Assembly: GCF_042649925.1 (NCBI RefSeq)
Contig: NZ_JBHSAF010000002.1
Coordinates: forward strand, 62,001 to 126,000
Reading direction: 5' to 3'
Source of the DNA: Pseudaeromonas sharmana
GTDB lineage: Bacteria; Pseudomonadota; Gammaproteobacteria; Enterobacterales; Aeromonadaceae
Length of the DNA stretch: 64,000 bases
The number at the start of each line of letters is the position of its first letter. Within the stretch, counting starts at the first letter, position 1. Made by a program: the position numbers and the translations under genes. This document shows positions 60,311 through 64,000 of this stretch, in pieces. The notes below the pieces were generated by a model. It had not been told where the DNA came from, did not search any database, and saw only the letters and a program-made list of their open reading frames with translations.

Positions 60311-60390
60311 GGCCACCATGTATCCGGAACGGGCTTTATGGTGGTCAAATTTATATATTGTTTTAGGAGTGGAATAGTGGCCCGTATCGC
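60311..60390 (+). promoter_or_regulatory. Alpha operon leader (S4-binding ribosome binding site)
   Basis: Stem GGCCACCAT/ATGGTGGTC (60311-60319 with 60338-60346), an inner CCG-GAA-CGG hairpin, then AGGAGTGGAATA before the GTG start of rpsM. The core GTATCC..AACGGGCTTT and AGGAGTG..ATAGTGGCCCGTAT match the E. coli alpha leader pseudoknot, which S4 binds to block translation. Confidence 0.85.
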
Positions 60391-60733
60391 TGGCATTAAC
60401 ATTCCTGACCATAAACATGCTGTCGTTGCATTGACTGCAATTTATGGTGTTGGTAATACCCGCGCAAAGGTAATTTGCGCTGAAGCCGGTATTGCCGAGG
60501 ATGTGAAAATCAAAGATCTGGACGAAGCCCAGATCGAAAAGCTGCGTGAGCAAGTTGCCAAGTTTACTGTTGAAGGTGACCTGCGTCGTGAAATCTCCAT
60601 GAGCATCAAGCGCTTGATGGACCTCGGTTGCTATCGTGGTCTGCGCCACCGTCGTGGCTTGCCTGTTCGTGGTCAACGCACCAAGACTAACGCGCGTACC
60701 CGGAAGGGTCCTCGCAAGCCGATTAAGAAGTAA
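60377..60733 (+). CDS. rpsM: 30S ribosomal protein S13
   Basis: 118 residues, as in E. coli. 30S head protein with tRNA and inter-subunit contacts. ARIAGINIPDHKHAVVALTA start and GLRHRRGLPVRGQRTKTNAR end are typical. The start codon is GTG at 60377, as in E. coli, inside the S4-controlled leader. Confidence 0.98.
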   Translation: MARIAGINIPDHKHAVVALTAIYGVGNTRAKVICAEAGIAEDVKIKDLDEAQIEKLREQVAKFTVEGDLRREISMSIKRLMDLGCYRGLRHRRGLPVRGQRTKTNARTRKGPRKPIKK

Positions 60734-60750
60734 GCGGGAAGGTGTAGAAA

Positions 60751-61140
60751 ATGGCAAAAGCTCCGACTCGTGCTCGTAAGCGCGTTAGAAAGCAAGTAAG
60801 CGATGGTATCGCTCACGTACATGCATCTTTCAACAACACGATCGTGACCATCACCGACCGTCAAGGTAATGCCCTGTCTTGGGCTACCGCTGGTGGTTCA
60901 GGTTTCCGTGGTTCTCGTAAGTCTACTCCGTTCGCTGCTCAGGTAGCTGCCGAGCGCGCTGGCGAAATCGCCAAAGAGTATGGCGTAAAGAACCTGGAAG
61001 TGATGGTAAAGGGTCCAGGCCCTGGCCGTGAGTCTTCAATCCGTGCTCTGAATGCGGCTGGTTTCCGCATTACTAACATCACAGATGTGACTCCGATCCC
61101 GCATAACGGTTGTCGTCCTCCCAAGAAGCGTCGCGTGTAA
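60751..61140 (+). CDS. rpsK: 30S ribosomal protein S11
   Basis: 129 residues, as in E. coli. Platform protein. DGIAHVHASFNNTIVTITDR and TDVTPIPHNGCRPPKKRRV are typical. Confidence 0.98.
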   Translation: MAKAPTRARKRVRKQVSDGIAHVHASFNNTIVTITDRQGNALSWATAGGSGFRGSRKSTPFAAQVAAERAGEIAKEYGVKNLEVMVKGPGPGRESSIRALNAAGFRITNITDVTPIPHNGCRPPKKRRV

Positions 61141-61176
61141 CGAAGCCTCTTGGATTAGGATTGTTGGAGAAAGAAC

Positions 61177-61797
61177 ATGGCAAGATATATCGGTCCTAAG
61201 CTGAAGCTTAGCCGTCGTGAGGGCACTGACCTGTTCCTGAAGTCAGGTGTTCGCGCGATTGACTCAAAGTGCAAAATTGATACTGCACCCGGTCAACACG
61301 GTGCGCGCAAGCCGCGCCTGTCTGACTACGGTGTTCAACTGCGTGAAAAGCAGAAAGTTCGTCGTATTTACGGCGTTCTGGAAAAGCAGTTCCGCAAGTA
61401 CTACCGTGAAGCTGCCCGCCTGAAGGGCAACACTGGTGAAAACCTGCTGCAACTGCTGGAAGGTCGTCTGGACAACGTTGTTTACCGCATGGGTTTCGGT
61501 GCTACTCGCGCCGAGTGCCGTCAGCTGGTAAGCCACAAGGCTATCGTTGTTAATGGCCGTGTTGTCAACATTCCTTCTTACCAGGTTTCTCCTGAAGACG
61601 TGGTTGCTGTTCGTGAGAAGGCAAAGAAACAGGCTCGTATCAAGGCCGCTCTCGAGCTGTCTACGCAGCGTGAAAAGCCGACTTGGATGGAAGTTGACGC
61701 AGACAAGATGGAAGGCGTGTACAAGCGTCTGCCGGAACGTTCTGACCTGTCTGCCGACATTAACGAACAGCTGATCGTCGAGCTTTACTCCAAGTAA
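61177..61797 (+). CDS. rpsD: 30S ribosomal protein S4
   Basis: 206 residues, as in E. coli. Starts 30S assembly, affects accuracy and represses the alpha operon by binding its leader. MARYIGPKLKLSRREGTDLF start; S4 domain GRLDNVVYRMGFGATRAECR. The N-terminal zinc cysteines of some S4 proteins are absent. Confidence 0.98.
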   Translation: MARYIGPKLKLSRREGTDLFLKSGVRAIDSKCKIDTAPGQHGARKPRLSDYGVQLREKQKVRRIYGVLEKQFRKYYREAARLKGNTGENLLQLLEGRLDNVVYRMGFGATRAECRQLVSHKAIVVNGRVVNIPSYQVSPEDVVAVREKAKKQARIKAALELSTQREKPTWMEVDADKMEGVYKRLPERSDLSADINEQLIVELYSK

Positions 61798-61821
61798 AGC
61801 TAGCTTCTAAGAGAGGACATA

Positions 61822-62811
61822 ATGCTGGGTTCTGTAACAGATTTTCTTAAGCCACGCCTCGTTGATATTGAGCAACTGAGTCAGACTCACGCGAAAGTGA
61901 CGCTTGAGCCCCTGGAACGTGGTTTTGGTCACACCCTGGGCAATGCGCTGCGTCGCATTCTCCTTTCCTCTATGCCGGGTTGTGCCGTCACCGAAGTTGA
62001 AATCGACGGTGTTCTGCACGAGTACAGCAGCAAGGAAGGTGTACAGGAGGATATCCTTGAGATCCTGCTGAACCTGAAAGGCATCGCTGTGCGTCTGGAA
62101 GGTAAGGACGAAGTAACCCTGTCTCTGACCAAGTCTGGTGCGGGCCCTGTTACTGCAGGCGACATCGTCCATGGTGAAGATGTCGTTATTCTCAACCCGA
62201 ACCACGTCATCTGTCACCTGACTGGTGCCAATGCTGAAATCAGCATGCGCCTGAAAGTGCAGCGCGGTCGTGGTTACGTGCCTGCTTCTGCTCGCGTTCA
62301 CAGCGAAGACGAAGAGCGTCCGATTGGTCGCCTTCTGCTGGACGCAGCATTCAGCCCGGTGGTTCGCATTGCCTATAATGTTGAAGCCGCCCGTGTTGAG
62401 CAGCGTACCGACCTGGACAAGTTGGTTATCGACATGGAAACCAACGGCACCCTGGATCCGGAGGAGGCCATCCGTCGTGCTGCCACTATTCTGGCAGAGC
62501 AACTGGAAGCCTTCGTCGATCTGCGTGATGTCAGCGTCCCAGAGAAGAAGGAAGAGAAGCCGGAATTTGATCCGATCCTGCTGCGTCCTGTCGACGATCT
62601 GGAACTGACAGTTCGTTCTGCGAACTGTCTGAAGGCAGAAGCCATCCATTACATTGGTGATCTGGTACAGCGTACCGAAGTTGAGTTGTTAAAGACTCCG
62701 AACCTCGGTAAGAAGTCCTTGACTGAAATCAAGGACGTGTTGGCATCCCGTGGTCTGTCTCTTGGCATGCGCCTTGAGAACTGGCCGCCAGCCAGCCTGG
62801 CTGATGAGTAA
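61822..62811 (+). CDS. rpoA: RNA polymerase subunit alpha
   Basis: 329 residues, as in E. coli. N-terminal domain (1-235) dimerises and binds beta and beta'. After a linker, the C-terminal domain (about 250-329) binds UP-element DNA and activators: PNLGKKSLTEIKDVLASRGL is its key helix region. Confidence 0.98.
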   Translation: MLGSVTDFLKPRLVDIEQLSQTHAKVTLEPLERGFGHTLGNALRRILLSSMPGCAVTEVEIDGVLHEYSSKEGVQEDILEILLNLKGIAVRLEGKDEVTLSLTKSGAGPVTAGDIVHGEDVVILNPNHVICHLTGANAEISMRLKVQRGRGYVPASARVHSEDEERPIGRLLLDAAFSPVVRIAYNVEAARVEQRTDLDKLVIDMETNGTLDPEEAIRRAATILAEQLEAFVDLRDVSVPEKKEEKPEFDPILLRPVDDLELTVRSANCLKAEAIHYIGDLVQRTEVELLKTPNLGKKSLTEIKDVLASRGLSLGMRLENWPPASLADE

Positions 62812-62854
62812 TCCAGATTACGGGTCTCACAGATTAAGTTAGAAGGATAAGGTC

Positions 62855-63244
62855 ATGCGCCATCGTTTGAGTGGTCGTCAACTGAACCGGAACAGCAGCC
62901 ACCGTCAGGCTATGTTCCGCAACATGGCCAGCTCCCTGGTTCGTCATGAAATCATCAAGACGACTCTGCCGAAGGCAAAAGAGCTGCGTCGTGTAGTTGA
63001 ACCTCTGATTACACTCGCCAAGACTGACAGTGTTGCTAACCGTCGTCTGGCATTTGCCCGCACTCGCGATAGCGAAGTGGTAGGCAAGCTGTTCACCGAA
63101 TTGGGTCCGCGTTATCTGGAGCGCGCTGGTGGTTACACCCGCATCCTGAAGTGCGGCCTGCGTGCCGGTGACAAGGCTCCTATGGCATACATCGAGCTGG
63201 TTGGTCGCCCTGCGACTGCCGAAGCTGTTGCCGTAGAAGAGTAA
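62855..63244 (+). CDS. rplQ: 50S ribosomal protein L17
   Basis: 129 residues. MRHRLSGRQLNRNSSHRQAM and ERAGGYTRILKCGLRAGDKA are typical of L17. Last gene of the alpha operon. Confidence 0.98.
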   Translation: MRHRLSGRQLNRNSSHRQAMFRNMASSLVRHEIIKTTLPKAKELRRVVEPLITLAKTDSVANRRLAFARTRDSEVVGKLFTELGPRYLERAGGYTRILKCGLRAGDKAPMAYIELVGRPATAEAVAVEE

Positions 63245-63255
63245 TAGCAAATTAT

Positions 63256-63287
63256 AAAAAGACCGGGCTTTGGCCCGGTCTTTTTTT
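63256..63287 (+). terminator. Terminator after the alpha operon
   Basis: AAAAAGACCGGGC, loop TTTG, GCCCGGTCTTTTTTT: a strong symmetrical terminator just after rplQ. Confidence 0.9.
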
Positions 63288-63324
63288 ATTTGTTCTTTTT
63301 GCTATTTGGCGTCACTGGCGCGGT

Positions 63325-63352
63325 AAAAAGAACGCCAGCTTGCGCTGGCGTT
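63325..63352 (-). terminator. Terminator after the alpha-amylase gene
   Basis: On the minus strand AACGCCAGC, loop GCAA, GCTGGCGTT, then CTTTTTACC, 14 bases after the amylase stop. Confidence 0.85.
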
Positions 63353-63365
63353 GCTGAGTTACTGC

Positions 63366-64000
63366 TTAACCATTCTTTCGGCCGGCAAACACCACCATCA
63401 CCTTGTCGTTGCCTTTTTGGCGCACGAAGGTGTACGGCTTGTCGCTGAGTTTCACGTGGCTACCTGCGGCAACAGCCGGGTGTGCGGCACGGAATGCCCC
63501 CAGTTTCTGCCAATGCTTGACCAACTCGGCCTTCTCCCCGCTGTTCAACTCCTTCCAGTTCATGTCGGAACGTACCGCCTGGTCAAAAACGCCGTCGCTC
63601 TTCATCAGGCCACGACCCGACTCATCACCGTAATAAATTTGAACCCCACCCGGCAACATCATGAAGCTGTTTGCAACACGACGTTGCAGGCCAGTGTCTT
63701 CGTAGTCGCCGAAGAACAACTTGGTATCGTGCGATGAGATATAACTCAGGACGTTGAAGTTAGGATCTGTGTTGATCGTCTTGGCATACTTTGCATAGGT
63801 CGGCTCAGCGGTATTCATGCACTGGGCATTGTTCAGTGCATCTCGCTGGTAGTCGAAGTTAATGATGGAATCAAAGCCATTGTCGAACCACAGATCCTTG
63901 TTCATGCCATGGTCCCAGACTTCACCGACCATGAAGAAAGGTAGATCATCGATCTTCTTGTCCGGATTCGCCGCCTTCCACTCCTTCAATGCGGCGGTGC
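63366..64000 (-). CDS. malS: MalS-type alpha-amylase, C-terminal part
   Basis: About 211 codons of the 3' end; the gene runs off the right edge. It resembles the C-terminal third of periplasmic alpha-amylase MalS (GH13). FFMVGEVWDHG holds the catalytic acid Glu region, LSYISSHDTKLF the conserved SHD (transition-state Asp), and VQIYYGDESGRGL and RSDMNWKELNSG follow. It should cleave maltodextrins or starch. Type II secretion in this same organism is a possible export route, but the N terminus is not visible. Confidence 0.88.
   Translation of the reverse strand, partial: TAALKEWKAANPDKKIDDLPFFMVGEVWDHGMNKDLWFDNGFDSIINFDYQRDALNNAQCMNTAEPTYAKYAKTINTDPNFNVLSYISSHDTKLFFGDYEDTGLQRRVANSFMMLPGGVQIYYGDESGRGLMKSDGVFDQAVRSDMNWKELNSGEKAELVKHWQKLGAFRAAHPAVAAGSHVKLSDKPYTFVRQKGNDKVMVVFAGRKNG

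Noticed and set aside
1..64000. Mobile elements, CRISPR arrays, toxin-antitoxin pairs, phage genes
   Set aside because: None found; nearly all the sequence is accounted for by core genes.

Overview
The window looks like a piece of a gammaproteobacterial chromosome, most probably from the order Aeromonadales (Aeromonas or a close relative). This is an inference from gene content. It carries a complete type II secretion operon of the exe/gsp C-to-N kind, MetJ with its operator, separate argH and argF inside an argCBFGH cluster, and protein sequences close to enterobacterial ones in an altered gene order. No IS element, prophage, CRISPR array, tRNA or rRNA gene was seen, and the region reads as core genome.

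Layout. 1-7.7 kb: end of glpX, panM-like acetyltransferase, a YkgJ/YeiW-type cysteine-cluster protein, envC-gpmI (minus strand), then rhodanese-secB-gpsA facing nfuA and its upstream gene comF (gntX type). 7.7-11.6 kb: amtB with its own sigma-54/NtrC-type control region, divergent bioH, and a pair of poorly known genes (a small protein resembling a flagellar rod-protein tail, and an SprA-related HEQQH protein). 11.6-18.1 kb: tex, divergent greB, pckA, hslO, hslR. 18.3-29.5 kb: the type II secretion operon gspCDEFGHIJKLMN, tightly packed with overlapping starts. 29.5-35.3 kb: GMP/IMP nucleotidase (yrfG type), nudE, a possible small RNA, metJ, and metBL under met boxes. 35.4-39.7 kb: a membrane diguanylate cyclase, a lipoprotein amidase, and the ybaK deacylase. 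39.7-49.3 kb: ppc, argE, and the divergent arginine cluster argCBFGH. 49.4-63.3 kb: the ribosomal protein superoperons S10 (rpsJ to rpsQ), spc (rplN to rpmJ) and alpha (rpsM to rplQ), with recognisable S10 and alpha leader RNAs. At the right edge is the 3' part of a malS-type alpha-amylase gene.

How the genes work together. The exe/gsp operon supplies nearly the whole type II machine; the prepilin peptidase (GspO/PilD) and GspS/GspAB functions are not in this window. metB and metL serve methionine synthesis under MetJ. argE and argCBFGH give most of the arginine pathway. The S10-spc-alpha block supplies about half the ribosomal proteins plus SecY and RNA polymerase alpha. ppc, pckA, gpmI and glpX sit at the glycolysis/gluconeogenesis junction.

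I found no convincing new multi-gene system. The items that most deserve a second look are the SprA-related/miniprotein pair (10.4-11.5 kb), the amtB control region without glnK, the structured segment after nudE, and an inverted repeat placed over the ppc promoter.
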